From Bretschneidera sinensis (lineage: Eukaryota; Streptophyta; Magnoliopsida; Brassicales; Akaniaceae), in contig CM043699.1 of the NCBI GenBank assembly GCA_023935145.1, forward strand, positions 124,695,036-124,759,035: DNA of 64,000 bases. Reading direction: 5' to 3'. Both the position numbers and the translations under genes were made by a program. The first letter of the stretch is position 1; each line of letters opens with the position of its first letter. This document shows, in pieces, positions 53,064 to 64,000 of the stretch. The notes below the pieces were generated by a model. It was given only the letters and a program-made list of their open reading frames with translations, had not been told where the DNA came from and did no database searches.

Positions 53064-54191
53064 TCACTGCTGATCATCAGGTGGTGCAGTCGGAGAGGTA
53101 CCGGGTGTCGGAGGTAGGCGATCAAGAATGGCATGCAACATGGCCTCCTGTCGTGTGAAGCGTGCCTCCAAACTGTCGTTGCGCTGATGTACAAGTGTGG
53201 TGACGGTAGCGACCTCGCCTCGAAAGAATGATAGATTAGCTAGAAAGTGCTAGGACTCGATGGGTCCTATATCCGAATGGTCCTCCCCTCGTACCAGGCT
53301 AATGACTGGGGTCTCGATCTCCATGTGATCCTCCTCAACTCGCTCAGCTGCTGGAGCAGGTACTGGGGGTCCTCGTGGCATGTTCGAGATGCTGTGTGTC
53401 CACTGAGCCTTCTCGAAAAAGGGATGCTCTCGCACTGGCCCGTCGCTGTGGGTCCCCTTTATCCCCTTCTTCTTGAGGATAGAGGAGAGTAGGAACGGGA
53501 AAGGGAGGCCCCAAGCATTGGCCGTGGTAGTTTGACGGCCATGTACGTGATCCCAAAACTTATGCAGCTGGCTCCAAATGACAGCCGGGATAGAGTACCA
53601 GTGGCCTTTATGGAAGGCATTTAATGACTGGAGAAACTGGTCTCGTCGCTGTGTCTTATGCCCCAATGGACACACATTACACTACAGGATCGTGTCGACA
53701 AGCCACAGTCGTGGAGGCAGCTTAGACCAGTTGGCCGCATTGTTATGCCTATCGGCATACTGGCCAGCGCACATGTCCGTGATGATCTCAGCCAGGGCAA
53801 AGGACTCCGGTTGCTCCTCGATATCAGTGTCCTCAAGAGGGGACTCGTTGATGCAATAAAGAACAGCAACGATATCGGCACTAGTCACCTCGATGGGCGT
53901 GCCCCAGATTGAAGAAGTAAAAACTCTCAGTCTGCTGTAGTCAAATGAGTGGCTCGCATAAAACTAGACCACGAGTTGGGAGTAGGCAGTGGAAGACACC
54001 GATTTAAACAGCCTCTTCAACCCTCGATGTTGAAATTCTTGGATGGCCCATTGAGTGGCGTCCATGTGCCGAAATACATCATCGATGGCGAATGAGGTCT
54101 CCAATAAAAGCTCGCGCTGCTCGATGCTGGGCCGAGATGATGAAGCACGGCTACTGGATGCACCGGAGGTGGAAACTGATGGTCTTGACAT
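53064..54191 (-). pseudogene. Extra downstream ORF, broken (A5)
   Basis: Same length as the intact A2 gene, ATG at 54191 and end PDDQQ-stop at 53064. In-frame stops near 53966, 53681 and 53250 break it. About 85-90% of residues appear to match A2 by eye. A CG to TG or CA change could explain some of the differences. Confidence 0.8.
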
Positions 54192-55013
54192 GCTGTGTTC
54201 TAGGTTCTGCCTGATTTGTGATTGATCTCAATGATGTGCACTTGATCGCAAACTGGACTATGCGCTCGATCGCAGATACCGTGCGCTCGATCGTACATGG
54301 TCAGGCTTTTCGTTGAACAGCTTATGTGCACCAAAAAGACAAGCTATGGTTTGCAAGTGTGGAACTCGTTCCTAACCCTCTGCAAATGAACAATCACACA
54401 ATCATACACAAAATAACATATATGTAGAATGCGTTGCACAGTTTCTTTTATTAAAATTTATGTGTGTGTAGAGTACCTTGTGGATTAATGGGGATGGGAA
54501 TGGAGGTAATGATGGTTGACGGTGATGAAGGCAATGGATGGTGACAGAGGATGGTGGAGATGGAAATGGTGATGAATGATACTGTGTGGTAATGGTGAGA
54601 GGGAGTGGTGCGAGTGGAAACCAGAGTTTCTAAGGGCGAGTGTGCGAGTGATTAGTGACGAGGGAGTGAGTGAGTGTGAGTGAATTTTCAGACTTATAGC
54701 TAAACCACTGTCTGCCACGAGTGCACTCGATCGCACGCTGGGTGCCCTCGATCACATCTGTGCGCTCGAACACGTTTGAAGGACACGCTCAATCGCACAC
54801 CTGGGCTCGATCGCACTGGGGGATGCGATCCATCGCAAGCAGGGCACATGGGCACAAATAAAAACTTACCCTAGCTGAAAAAATGATAAATTATTGAAAC
54901 AATACAACCTTACCATTTGTTAGTGGCCTCAGTACCACTAACCTTACCAGAGGTGCTTGAGCTTAATAGGTGATCAAATTTTTACTTTGCTCAAGCACTC
55001 TTTTGCTACCGTG
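54192..55013 (-). other. Inter-ORF region of A5 with candidate intron (54380-54942)
   Basis: Non-coding, homologous to A1 247-1021. Minus-strand segment starting GTTAGT (54942) and ending TTTGCAG (54380), 563 bp, is absent from A2. Palindrome arrays at 54233-54298 and 54719-54840. The GA-rich stretch 54500-54680 is the complement of the TC-rich stretch in A1. Confidence 0.5.
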
Positions 55014-56250
55014 CTAGTTGTTTGGAAGGAGGCACTTAGAGTCCACCTCTTGGAGCTCTAGTGCTTGTGTTTCAGCTGTATACTGTACTGATTCAAGTGC
55101 CAAATCTTCATCTCTTGAAGGAATTTTAATGTCGAGGTAAGGCTTGGCTCTGTGTCCATTAATTGTAAAGGACTACAGACTTCTAATGCACCATGAGGGA
55201 AGACCTTGGTGACCATGTACGGACCGTACCATCTAGATCTGAGCTTGCCTGGGAAAAGCCTCAACCGTGAGTCATATAACAACACCTTTTATCCTATATA
55301 GAACTCCTTTCGGACTAGTTGTTTGTCATGATAAAATTTTGTCCATTACTTGTACAACTTTGCATTCTCATAGGCATCATATCTCAATTCTTCAAGCTCA
55401 TTTAAATGTAGTTTCCTTTTCTCACCCGCTTGCTTCATGTCGAAGTTGAACTGCTTAATGGCTCAATATACTCAATGTTCTAATTTCACCGGGAGATGGC
55501 ATGCTTTTCCAAAGACTAGGCGGTAGGGAGACATGCCAATTGGAGTCTTATAAGCTGTCCTATATGCCCATAGAGCATCATTTAAGCGTAGAGACCAATC
55601 CTTTCGATTCGGTTTTACTGTCCTTTCTAAGATTCCCTTGATTTCTCGGTTGCTTATCTCTACTTGGCCACTGGTTTGAGGATGATATGGAGTGCCAACT
55701 CTATGAGTAATCCCATATTTTTGGAGTAGTTCGGAAAAAGAATGATGATGAAAGTGGCTGCCCCCATCACTGATGATTGCTCTTGGAGTTCCAAACCTAG
55801 TAAAAATGTTAGCCTGCAAAAGCTTGATAACCACTTTGTGATCATTAGTCCTTGAGGGGATAGCCTCATCCCATTTAGACACATAATTCATGCCCACAAG
55901 AATATATAAATAGCCGAATGAGTTAGGAAAGGGTCCCATGAAATCAATGCCCCATACGTCAAAAAGTTCTACCACATGAATATTTTGTAAGGGCATCTGA
56001 TTTCGGGAAGAGATGTTACCTGTTCGCTGGCATCTATCACATGAGCTAAAAAAGGAGAAAGTATCTTTAAATAGATTAGGCCAATAAAAACCAAATTGGA
56101 GTACCTTAAGAGCTGTTCGTTTTGCTCCAAAATGACCTCCACAAGCAAACTAGTGGCAATGTTGCAACAAGCTTGAGTGCTCCTCTTCAGGGATACATCG
56201 TCTGATGATTTGATTAGGACAGACCTTGAAAAGGTATGGATCATCCAAAT
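55014..56250 (-). pseudogene. Integrase and C-terminal tail (A5)
   Basis: Zinc-binding start ([23 protein letters not shown], about 56190-56010), with a stop near 56153. The catalytic core is open from 55996 to 55472: D in GIDFMGPFP (residue 18), D in ISDGGSHF (77) and E in GQVEISNRE (113), giving D-x35-E as in Ty3/gypsy. After 55472 the frame is lost, but GPYMV and the tail ending at 55014 are recognisable. It would insert the element DNA; this copy is dead. Confidence 0.85.
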
Positions 56251-56745
56251 GGTAGTATCTTGATAGAGATATTAACCGTTTCTTTTCTTGAGTAGTCATA
56301 CTTGGAGGAAAAACTTTAACAGTTAGATAATTAACTATATCAGCATACTATGGAAGTTTTACCTCTAGTGTAAATAGTTGTTCATCGGGGAAGTTCTCAT
56401 TCAAAGGTAACTCTTTATCATCACTCTCATATGGGAGTCTTGACAAATGATCCGCAACTACATTCTCACTGCCCTTTTTGTCTTTGATCTCTAACTCAAA
56501 TTCTTGGAGTAGGAGTACCCATCTAATTAGCCTAGGCTTTGCATCTTTCTTAGAAAACAAATATCTCAAAGTAGCATGGTCAGTGAATACAATAACTTTA
56601 GAACCAATAAGATATGATCTAAACTTCTCTAAAGCAAAAATAATAGCTAACAATTCTTTTTAAGTAGTAGAATAGTTAAGCTGAGCATCATTTAACGTTC
56701 TAGAAGCATAGTAAATAGCATGAGGTACCTTATTGATTCTTTGAC
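56251..56745 (-). pseudogene. RNase H region (A5)
   Basis: Open from 56653 to 56348 with [10 protein letters not shown] and [11 protein letters not shown], two acidic motifs of the Ty3/gypsy RNase H. The first aspartate (LMCDASDFA) lies at the end of the RT frame; a frameshift near 56750 and a stop near 56660 separate the pieces. This domain removes RNA template during DNA synthesis. Confidence 0.82.
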
Positions 56746-57720
56746 CTAAGACAGCTCCAAGGCGAAGTCACTGGCATCACACATTAATTTGAAAGGGAGA
56801 TTCCAATCTGGTGCCATCATTATTGGGGCAGAGGTGAGAACATTCTTTAAGGTGTTGAAAGCTTGCATACAATCATCATTCCATTCAAACTTGGTATCTT
56901 TAGTCAATAGTGCACAAAGAGGTCTCGAGATTTTGGAAAAGTCTTTGATGAATCTTCTATAAAAACTGGCATGTCCAAGGAAACTTCTAATGCCCTTGAC
57001 CGTGAGAGGGGGAGGTAGCTTTGAAATGATGTCAATCTTAGCTTTGTCTAACTCAATACCTTTGTTTGAGATGGAGTGACCCAACACAATACCTTGTTGA
57101 ACCATGAAGTGACATTTCTCCCAATTCAGTACTAAATTACTCTCTTCACATCTCCTTAGGACATTTTCCAAATGATTCAGGCACTCATCGAAATTAGATC
57201 CAAAGACACTAAAATCATCCATGAACACCTCAATATATTTCTCTACCATATCGAAAAAAATGCTCATCATACATCTTTGAAAAGTGGCTAGTGCGTTGCA
57301 TAAACCGAATGGCATTCTTCTATAAGCAAATGTACCGAAAAGACATGTGAATGTAGTCTTTTCTTGATCCTCAAGTGCTATGGCAATTTGATTGTATCCA
57401 CTATACCCATCCAAGAAGCAATAATAACTATGACCGGCTAACCTCTCTAGCATTTGATCAATGAATGGCAGGAGAAAATGGTCTTTTATAGTTACTTTGT
57501 TTAATCTCCGGTAGTCAATGCATACTCTCCAACCCGTTGTTTTTCTTGTAGGTATGAGCTCCTCATTTTCATTCTTTACCACGGTAATCCCACTATTTTT
57601 AGGAACGACTTGGACCGGACTCGCCCATTTGCTATCCAATATAGGGTAAATGATGCCAACATCTAGTAGCTTCAATATCTCAACCTTTACTACCTCCTTC
57701 ATGTATGGGTTAAGTCTTCT
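56746..57720 (-). pseudogene. Reverse transcriptase (A5)
   Basis: 318 open codons, the best-preserved pol domain in the window. WASPVQVVPKNSG (27-39), GWRVCIDYRRLN (57-68), the first catalytic Asp in FLDGYSGYNQ (96-105), MPFGLCNALATFQ (130-142), YIEVFMDDFSVFG (156-168), LGHSISNKGI and RSFLGHASFYRRFIKDF. A stop at 57720 (RDA-stop-RRLN) interrupts the link to PR and a frameshift ends it at 56746. The active-site residues are all present, but the polyprotein is not continuous. Confidence 0.88.
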
Positions 57721-58155
57721 TTAAGCATCTCGAGTGGGCCTTGCTTCTTCTTCAAGGTAAATATTATGTATGCACTTTGCTGGACTTATCCCCTTAATGT
57801 CAGCAATGGTCCACCCAATGGCAGTTTTATGCTCTCTAAGAACTCTTAACAGCTTCCCTTCTTCCCCACTACTTAAGTTAGCAGCTACAATCACAGGTAA
57901 AGTCTCATTTTCTCCTAAGTAGGTGTATGTTAAATGCTCAGGTAGCTGCTTTAGTTCCAATGTTGGTACATGCAAAATGGATGGAAGAAGAGTAGTATTA
58001 GTGGGCATGAGAGATTTAAATGGAGGAGGATACATACTGGAGTATTTTGGAGAGGTTGCAAGAAGGTGCACAGCTGTGATGATGTCATCAGTAACATCTT
58101 CATATTCTTGCTTAATATCTATCTCCATGAAGCTATGAGTGAGAGTAGTCTCCAA
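57721..58155 (-). pseudogene. PR-RT linker (A5)
   Basis: 144 codons between protease and RT, with TLELKQLPEHLTYTYLGE, LPVIVAANLS and IGWTIADIKGISPAKCIH, typical of Athila elements. Family B retains the second half of this linker just before its truncated RT. Confidence 0.75.
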
Positions 58156-58182
58156 TGGATCAATGTGTTGGACCTGAAAAGC

Positions 58183-58989
58183 TTACTCAACAAAGTTTTG
58201 TATCATACAAACATTAAAGCATTCCAAGTCATCTTGAGGAAGTTTCATTGTATCAAATATTTTAAACTCTATTTTCTCACCATTGATTTTCACACTTACA
58301 ATACCCTTTTTTTCACAGATCTTAGTGTCAGCGGTTCTCATAAATGGTCTCCCTAATATGATAGGCAAAGGTAATGGCATAGGGCATTCCTCCATGTCTA
58401 ATATAATGAAATCAACAGGTAAAATGAACCCATCAACTTTCACTAAGACGTCCTCGAGAACACCCCTAGGTCTTTTTATACTCCTATCTGCCAACTGTAA
58501 GGTGATAGAAGTCGATTGTAGCTCTCCCAAACCTAGAGTTTTGAATACCGTGTAAGGTAGCAAGTTTACCCCCGCTCCTAAGTCTAGCAATGCCTTGTCA
58601 AATAGCTGATCACCTATTCTACAGGGAATAGTAAAACTACCCGGATCTTTCAGTTTTGGTGGGAGTTTTCTTAGCAGTACAACACTTACCTCCTCAGTTA
58701 ATGCTATAGTCTCATGCTCTTGAAATTTTCTTTTATGAGTGCAACAATCTTTTAGGAATTTAGTATAGGCATGTATTTGGTGAATTGCATCTAATAATGG
58801 AATATTAATTTCAACTTTCCGCAAGGTCTCAAAAATATCAAGTAGTTTATTATCTTTCTTTTGTTTTACTAACCTTTGCAGGAAGGGTGGTGCACTCACC
58901 TTCTCCGTCTCACTTACCCTTGATGCCGATGGTGTTTCTTTGGATGTTGCTGTCGAATCCTCGGATCCAACCACTTTGCCATTTCTCAA
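58183..58989 (-). pseudogene. gag C-terminus and aspartic protease (A5)
   Basis: 268 open codons. Residues 1-115 are the Gag-PR linker (APPFLQRLV, ETLRKVEINIPLLDAI, EHETIALTEE). The active site is DLGA (136-139) in LLDLGAGVNLLPY and ILGRP at 211-215. A stop at 58180-58182 (VE-stop) precedes the next block. The intact DLG contrasts with A3, where TGA replaces the Gly codon. Confidence 0.85.
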
Positions 58990-60383
58990 GGTTGTGATAG
59001 CTTTTAGTTGTTGATGCCCTCCAGGGTTGGGTAGTGTTTGAGCTAGGAGCTCTCCTTGCTTTCTCTACTGAGCTCCTTAGCTAATTGTCCCACTTGTACC
59101 TCTAGTCTTTGAATTGCTTGCTCATATGCTGCATTGGATTGTTTTTACTGAGTCATGAATTATTCTTGTGACATCACCAATTGTCTTACTAGACTTTCAA
59201 GGTAGTTCTTCTTTGGTTCAGAATTAGCATGCTGCGGGTTTCGTTGCTGTCCTTGGTTATTCTGGTTATTGCTCCATGAGAAATTTAGGTGATTTCGCCA
59301 TCCAGAGTTATAAGTGTTTGCATATGGGTTATTCTTTGGATAATTGTTTGGTCCCACATAATTTGCTTGTTCCGGATCTGTGGATAAAGGACAAGTATCA
59401 GTATTATGATCATATTGAGAGCATATTGCACATACCTGTAGTGGTGTAGCTGGTAGGTTAGATGAGGCAGTTTGAGCAGCCATGGCTTTTACCAATAGGT
59501 CTAGTTTCCTTTCCATCGTTGCCATTTGAGGGGAAGATCCTCCATTCAGATTTACCTCATACACACATTTACCTTTGGTTACATGTCTACCTCGAGAGGA
59601 GAATTGCTGGGTGTGCTCACTGAGGGTTTCGAATAGCTCTATTGCTTCTTCACTGCTTTTCTCCATCAGGACTCCTCCATAACCTGAATCAACAATACAT
59701 TTATTAGTATCATTTAAACCTTCATAAAATGCTTGTACCAGTTCATCTTGAGGTAGGTTATAGTGTGGGCATTTGAGTAGTAATTCATTGAAGTGTCCTC
59801 ATGCTTCGAAGAAGAGGTCTACATCCTTTTGTTAGAAGGACTGGATCTCCTTCCTTATTTGTCTCGTCTTTTGGGCTGGGAAGAACTTCCTCAAGAAGTT
59901 GCTTGCCAACTCTTCCCAAATGTGGATGGAAACTGCAGGCAAAGAATTATACCAAAGTTTAGCATTATCTTTAAAGGAAAAAGGGAACAGAATTAACCTT
60001 ATTCCTTCTTGGTCTAGGCCTTGTATGTGCTGGAACTTGCAAAGATCGAAAAATTCTCGGAGGTGTAAGTGTGGATCTTCATTAGGAGTTCCCCTAAAAT
60101 GAGTCAAAGCATTCAAGATTTGGGGAGATATGTAATAATTTCCCGCTGCCTCAGGTTGATATGCGATGCATGATGGTTGATCAATGTTCTGAGGGATGAA
60201 GGATTGCTTCATTGGTACTCGTGCAGGTGGTTGCTGGTTTTCGAGTTGTTCTGCCATTTGTGTTTCGTTCTCGACTTCTTCTTTGTTCTCCTCGAAATTG
60301 TTCCTTAGATTTTGTTGGATAGTTCATTCAAGCTCGAGATCGAGGGGAAAGAATTTTGGATGTCGGGATCGAAGTCCGTGCAT
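58990..60383 (-). pseudogene. gag, degenerate (A5)
   Basis: Start at 60383 (MHGLRSRHPKFFPLD). A TGA at about 60324-60326 sits where A4 has CGA, a CpG-type change. The core is open from 60257 to 59832 (HLHLREFFDLCKF). Stops near 59832 and 59799, then the knuckle CAICSQYDHNTDTC (about 59430). Further stops or shifts near 59160, 59140 and 59068. Confidence 0.83.
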
Positions 60384-60451
60384 AAATAAAAAAAATTGGC
60401 TTCAGTGTAACAGTGCAACTCTGTTGCTCGGGTAACTCTCTGCCCTAAATG

Positions 60452-60486
60452 CGCTCGATCGCACAGAAAGTTGCGATCGATCGCAA
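60452..60486 (-). promoter_or_regulatory. Palindromes in the 5' leader (A5)
   Basis: GCGCTCGATCGCAC and TTGCGATCGATCGCAA, as in A2, A3 and A4. Confidence 0.48.
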
Positions 60487-60617
60487 GTACAACAGAAACT
60501 GTGATTTAGGGTTTTATGTGCCTGAAACAGAAAACAACTTGATTAGGTTTTGATGGTAAAAATAAAATAATAGCAATGATAAAATGGAAGTAATCCTAAA
60601 AGGAACTTTTAGCGCAA

Positions 60618-60635
60618 TCCCCGGCAACGGCGCCA
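60618..60635 (-). promoter_or_regulatory. Primer binding site, tRNA-Asp type (A5)
   Basis: Minus strand TGGCGCCGTTGCCGGGGA, six bases from the LTR. Confidence 0.9.
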
Positions 60636-60641
60636 AAAACT

Positions 60642-61958
60642 TGTTGTGCGCTTATATATCTAAATAAATAGGTGAATAATCGTACTAGTTATACTTGCAA
60701 GTGCACAAGGTCATCAGTGTAGTTTAGTGTGCAAAAGCAAGGTCATCTCTACAGGGATTGGTAAAGTTGCTTTTAGAATTAGTTTCTCTAAAATAAAAAG
60801 AGATAAATAACTGTTGGAAGGTGATTTGATAATAATAAAGACATAGGGCTTTGATATCCACCACTAGTCATACATTCCCAATTATAATAGGTCAATGAAT
60901 TAGCCTTATCATGTATACCTAATGGTTGCCAACCTAAGGGCATGGTATCTACTCCTTAAGCTGTTGATTTCCCTAAGCATCGAGTTAGGCATGGTATCTA
61001 CCAAGGGATTCAGCATGGTATCTGCTTGAGTTGATCCTTAAGAAAGCATAAGTACTGTGGAAATCGACAACCACATGAGACTTAGGGTATGGTATCTACT
61101 CCCGGTTTCCCATGTTGATTAACCCAAGAATCCGGATAAGATATCTTTTGTTACTAAGGTTAGACCCAGGACTCGGTCATCCAAATTGATCTAACTAACC
61201 TATCCATACCATGTTCATACGTTGGCCTTACACATACATATGAGAAATTTAAATAAGCACAGGCATTAATCAAGTTAAGTAACATAATAAAAGCTATTGG
61301 CAAAGATTTTATCAATGAATATAAATATGGGAATGCATAACTAGGGCTTCAATCGAGCCCTATAAGAAAGTTAGTTACACATACTATCTGAAGTAAACAT
61401 TATAAATAAACTAAACATTAAAGGAGAAGAATAAACCCTAGAGAAGAGGCGTCCATTATCTCCCAAGCTCTCAACTCCAAGTAAAAGAAAAGAGAAAAGT
61501 GTTTTCTATCTGAGGTGTGTTATGTGTGTGAGTTATAAGTGTATTTATAAGTCTTTGAGAAGTCCTAAGAGACCTATGAGTTCCTAAACCTTCCTAAAAC
61601 GAAAATTCTCTTATTTCCAAAATAAGGTTCTGCAGTTTACTGTTCATGCCCGTACATGTGCGCTCGATCGCATATGTCTTGTACTCGATCGCAGTGTGTG
61701 CTCGATCCTTCATGTGTGCGCACAATTGCAATGTGCGCTCGATCGCATTGCATGGCGCGATCGATCGCAATTTGTCCAGAGAACGCTCCATGGATTCTAG
61801 ATTTCTTCCTTTAAGTGCCAAAACTGCTTATTTTTCTCCAAAACCCTATAAAAACATGTAAAACACACAAATAGAGTAAAAGAGACCAAAGTAACGTAAT
61901 TAAGGACCTAACAAATGTAAATAAGGGGGCTTAAATATGAATATTTAAGCATCTATCA
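60642..61958 (-). repeat. 5' LTR of A5 (family A)
   Basis: 1317 bp. U3 array 61658-61775, four-hairpin region about 60936-61130 (one arm shortened by an 18-bp deletion near 61000), perfect terminal palindrome 61929-61950. Right duplication ATAAA at 61959-61963. Confidence 0.92.
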
Positions 61959-62649
61959 ATAAATCTTTGCCAATAGCCTTTATTATGTTGCTTAACTTGA
62001 TTAATGCTTGTGCTTATTTAAATTCCTCATATGTATGTGTATGGCCAGCGTATGCATGTGGTATGGACCTATTAGTTAGATCAATTTGGATGACCGAGTT
62101 CTGGGTCTAACATTAGTAACGAGGGATATCTTATCCGGATACCCGGGTTAATCAACATGGGAAATCGGGAATAGATACCATGCCCTAGGTCTCATGTGGT
62201 TGTCGATTTCCATAGTACTTATACTTTCTTAAGGAACAACTCAAGCAGATACCATGCTGAATCCCTTAAGGAAGAAAAGAGTTAGAGTAGATACCATACC
62301 TAACTCGTTGCTTAGGGAGATCAATAGCTTAAGGAGTAGATACCATGCCCATAGGTTGGAAACCAGTAGATATACAAGATAAGGCTAGTGCACTGATACA
62401 TTATACAATTGGGAAAGTATGACTAGTGGTGAATATCAAAGCCTTATATCTTTATTATTATCACTCACATTCAACAGTTATTTTATTTCTCTTTACTTTA
62501 AAGAAACTAATTTTAAAAACTAAACTTTACCAATCTCTATGGAGATGATCTTGCTTTCGCACACTACATTACATTGTCGACCTTGTGCACTTGTAAGTAA
62601 AACGAGTGCGATTATTTTCTTAATTATTTAGGTGGATAATTACTCAACA
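61959..62649 (+). repeat. 5' LTR of A4, second part
   Basis: Continues the A4 LTR after A5: ATAAATCTTTGCCAATAGCC through the four-hairpin region (62155-62358) to ACTCAACA. Confidence 0.9.
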
Positions 62650-62655
62650 AGTTTT

Positions 62656-62673
62656 TGGCGCCGTTGCCGGGGA
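62656..62673 (+). promoter_or_regulatory. Primer binding site, tRNA-Asp type (A4)
   Basis: TGGCGCCGTTGCCGGGGA, exact match to A2, A3 and A5. Confidence 0.9.
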
Positions 62674-62818
62674 TTGCGCTAAAAGTTCATTTTAAGATTA
62701 CTTTTGTTTAATCATTATTATTATTACTTTATTTTTACCATCTTTGTTTTATCAAAACCTAATCAAATTCATTTTCTGTTTCAGGCACGTAAAACCCTAA
62801 ATCACACTTTCTGTGGTA

Positions 62819-62855
62819 CTTGCGATCGATCGCAACCTCCTGTGCGATCGAGCGC
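62819..62855 (+). promoter_or_regulatory. Palindromes in the 5' leader (A4)
   Basis: TTGCGATCGATCGCAA followed by TGTGCGATCGAGCGCA, about 70 bp before gag. Confidence 0.48.
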
Positions 62856-62922
62856 ATTTAGGGCAGAGAGTTACCCGAGCAGCAAAGTTGCACTGCTGCA
62901 CTGAAGCCGGTTTTCCTGATTT

Positions 62923-63294
62923 ATGTACGGACTGCGATCCCGACATCTAACATTCTTTCCCCTTGATCCCGAGCTTGAGCGAACTATCCGACAAAAGTTA
63001 AGGAACAACTTGGAGGAGAACGAAGAAGAAGTCGAGAACGAAACACAAATGGCGGAATAGCTCGAGAACCAGCAACCACCTGCACGAGTACCGATAAAGC
63101 ACTCTTTCATCCCTTGGAACATTGATCAACCATCATGCATTGCATATCAACCTGAGGCGGCAGGAAATTATTAAATATCTCCGCAAATCTTGAATGCTTT
63201 GACTCATTTTAGAGGCACTCCTAACGAAGATCCACACTTGCACCTCAGAGAATTTTTCGATCTTTGTAAATTCCAGCACATACAAGGACTAGAC
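62923..63294 (+). pseudogene. gag, N-terminal part, cut by B5 (A4)
   Basis: ATG 62923 (MYGLRSRHLTFFPLDP). Stops at about 63058 (TAG, MAE-stop) and 63172 (TAA). The frame reaches HLHLREFFDLCKFQHIQ, then B5 begins after GLD. Confidence 0.8.
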
Positions 63295-64000
63295 TGTTGT
63301 GAGTTTTAAATTACTCACAAGTGCACGAGTCGTTTGCAATATAGCGTTGTGCAAGTGCAAGGTCGAATCCACAGGGAATTGCGTTGTGAAAATATAATTT
63401 AATCTAAACTAACTTTATCTTAACCTAGTTTCGAATTTTGAATGATATTTTGGGAAACTAATTAAAACTAAACTAAATTGATTTTAAAACTAATAATAAA
63501 TGCACTAAGGTTTCTGAATCCACCCTGCCAAAGTTAAGCATATATCTCAATGTTCTAAAGATAACCTATCAAAAAATTCCATGAATCCAACTATAAGACA
63601 AAAAATAAAGAATATCCAAATTAAACCAAAAGCATCCAATGTATCCGCTCTTAACAAATCACAAAGGAAATCCAATTTAATCGAAAACAATTCGATGTAT
63701 CCATCAGATGAGACACAAGGAATATCCAATAGAACAATTTAAACTCAATCAATCACAAGATTAACTTAAATAATTGACAGAACATTTATACTAAAAAATT
63801 TCAGATTTGTACAAGTAAATCTGAACTACTATGCCAAACAACAGCAGGGCTTCATCTTCAACTTTAGCTGAAGATTCTAGCCACTCATAATTATGAAACT
63901 ACAATTCATAATAAAAGTGCTAAACATTAAACTAAAGCAACTAAATAAAAAGAAATAAATAACTTTACATGGGAGAAATTCCACTTGCTGATGGGCAGTG
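63295..64000 (-). repeat. Family-B LTR B5, partial
   Basis: TGTTGTGAG at 63295 begins a minus-strand family-B LTR (the end that contacts CTCACAACA). It runs to the window edge with the same GGATACATTGAATG direct repeats. No primer site precedes it, so it is a 3' LTR or a solo LTR. Confidence 0.82.

Larger units (their letters stand above)
50309..61958 (-). mobile_element. Athila-like element A5, full set of domains, inactivated
   Basis: 11,650 bp on the minus strand, LTRs 60642-61958 and 50309-51642, perfect ATAAA duplication (50304-50308, 61959-61963). In order from the 5' side: primer site, gag, PR, RT, RNase H, IN, inter-ORF region with candidate intron, extra ORF, 3' non-coding region, polypurine tract. 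It is the only copy here with pol, but stops and frameshifts break every gene except stretches of PR, RT and IN. LTR divergence is roughly 3% by eye plus an 18-bp indel. Confidence 0.93.
49681..63294 (+). mobile_element. Athila-like element A4, 5' part, split by A5
   Basis: 5' LTR in two pieces (49681-50308, 61959-62649), primer site, leader palindromes and the first about 124 codons of gag, then cut by family-B LTR B5 at 63295. The rest lies right of the window. Inserted in the gag-like region of B4; the left flank is CCGGT, the right flank is not visible. Confidence 0.88.

Noticed and set aside
1..55285. One giant inverted repeat (1-2025 against 53064-55285)
   Set aside because: The similarity comes from two separate insertions of family-A elements (A1 and A5) in opposite orientations, each with its own LTRs.

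Overview
This window is plant nuclear heterochromatin made almost entirely of LTR retrotransposons inserted into one another. I see no intact host gene. The elements are Athila-like Ty3/gypsy (primer site complementary to the 3' end of tRNA-Asp, plus an extra ORF downstream of integrase), Ty1/copia and a chromovirus, with LINE and CACTA debris. That mix points to a flowering plant, probably a eudicot and probably pericentromeric; I cannot name the species.

Left stack (1-28710). A copia element (17596-28710, + strand) lost its 5' half to a family-B LTR (B2, 17045-17595). B2 is cut by B1 (- strand, 13150-17044). B1 is cut by Athila-like A1 (+ strand, window start to 13149). A1 is cut by A2 (- strand, 2026-10296, exact 5-bp duplication GGCAT). 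A3 (+ strand, 21658-28456) sits in the copia 3' LTR.

Middle (28711-33120). Old fragments: a LINE ORF1 with DUF4283-like sequence, an RRM-like gene fragment, a CACTA-like end, a 22-G run and unassigned AT-rich DNA.

Right stack (33121-64000). A chromovirus is cut by B3 (33880-39480) and by D1 (- strand, from 41743). D1 carries a solo LTR of its own family (D2, 42820-44198, duplication CTGAG) and is cut by B4 (- strand, from 45619). B4 is cut by A4 (+ strand, from 49681). A4 is cut by A5 (- strand, 50309-61958, duplication ATAAA) and by B5 (from 63295).

Only A5 carries a recognisable gag-PR-RT-RH-IN set, and it is broken by stops and frameshifts. A2 and A3 have lost RT to IN. Family B keeps a zinc knuckle, an acidic spacer and only the N-terminal part of RT. 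Non-autonomous copies were therefore presumably mobilised in trans. The one long intact ORF is the 375-codon extra gene of A2.

The most interesting material is non-coding. (1) Every family-A LTR holds four hairpins presenting nearly the same loop. (2) A hairpin just upstream of the polypurine tract is shared by families A, B and D, with a compensatory base-pair change. (3) Arrays of GC-rich palindromes lie just upstream of the TATA box in four otherwise different LTR families. (4) A 561-bp GT-AG segment upstream of the extra ORF is present in A1 and A5 but cleanly missing in A2. All coordinates and counts were read by eye; none was checked by alignment or folding software.
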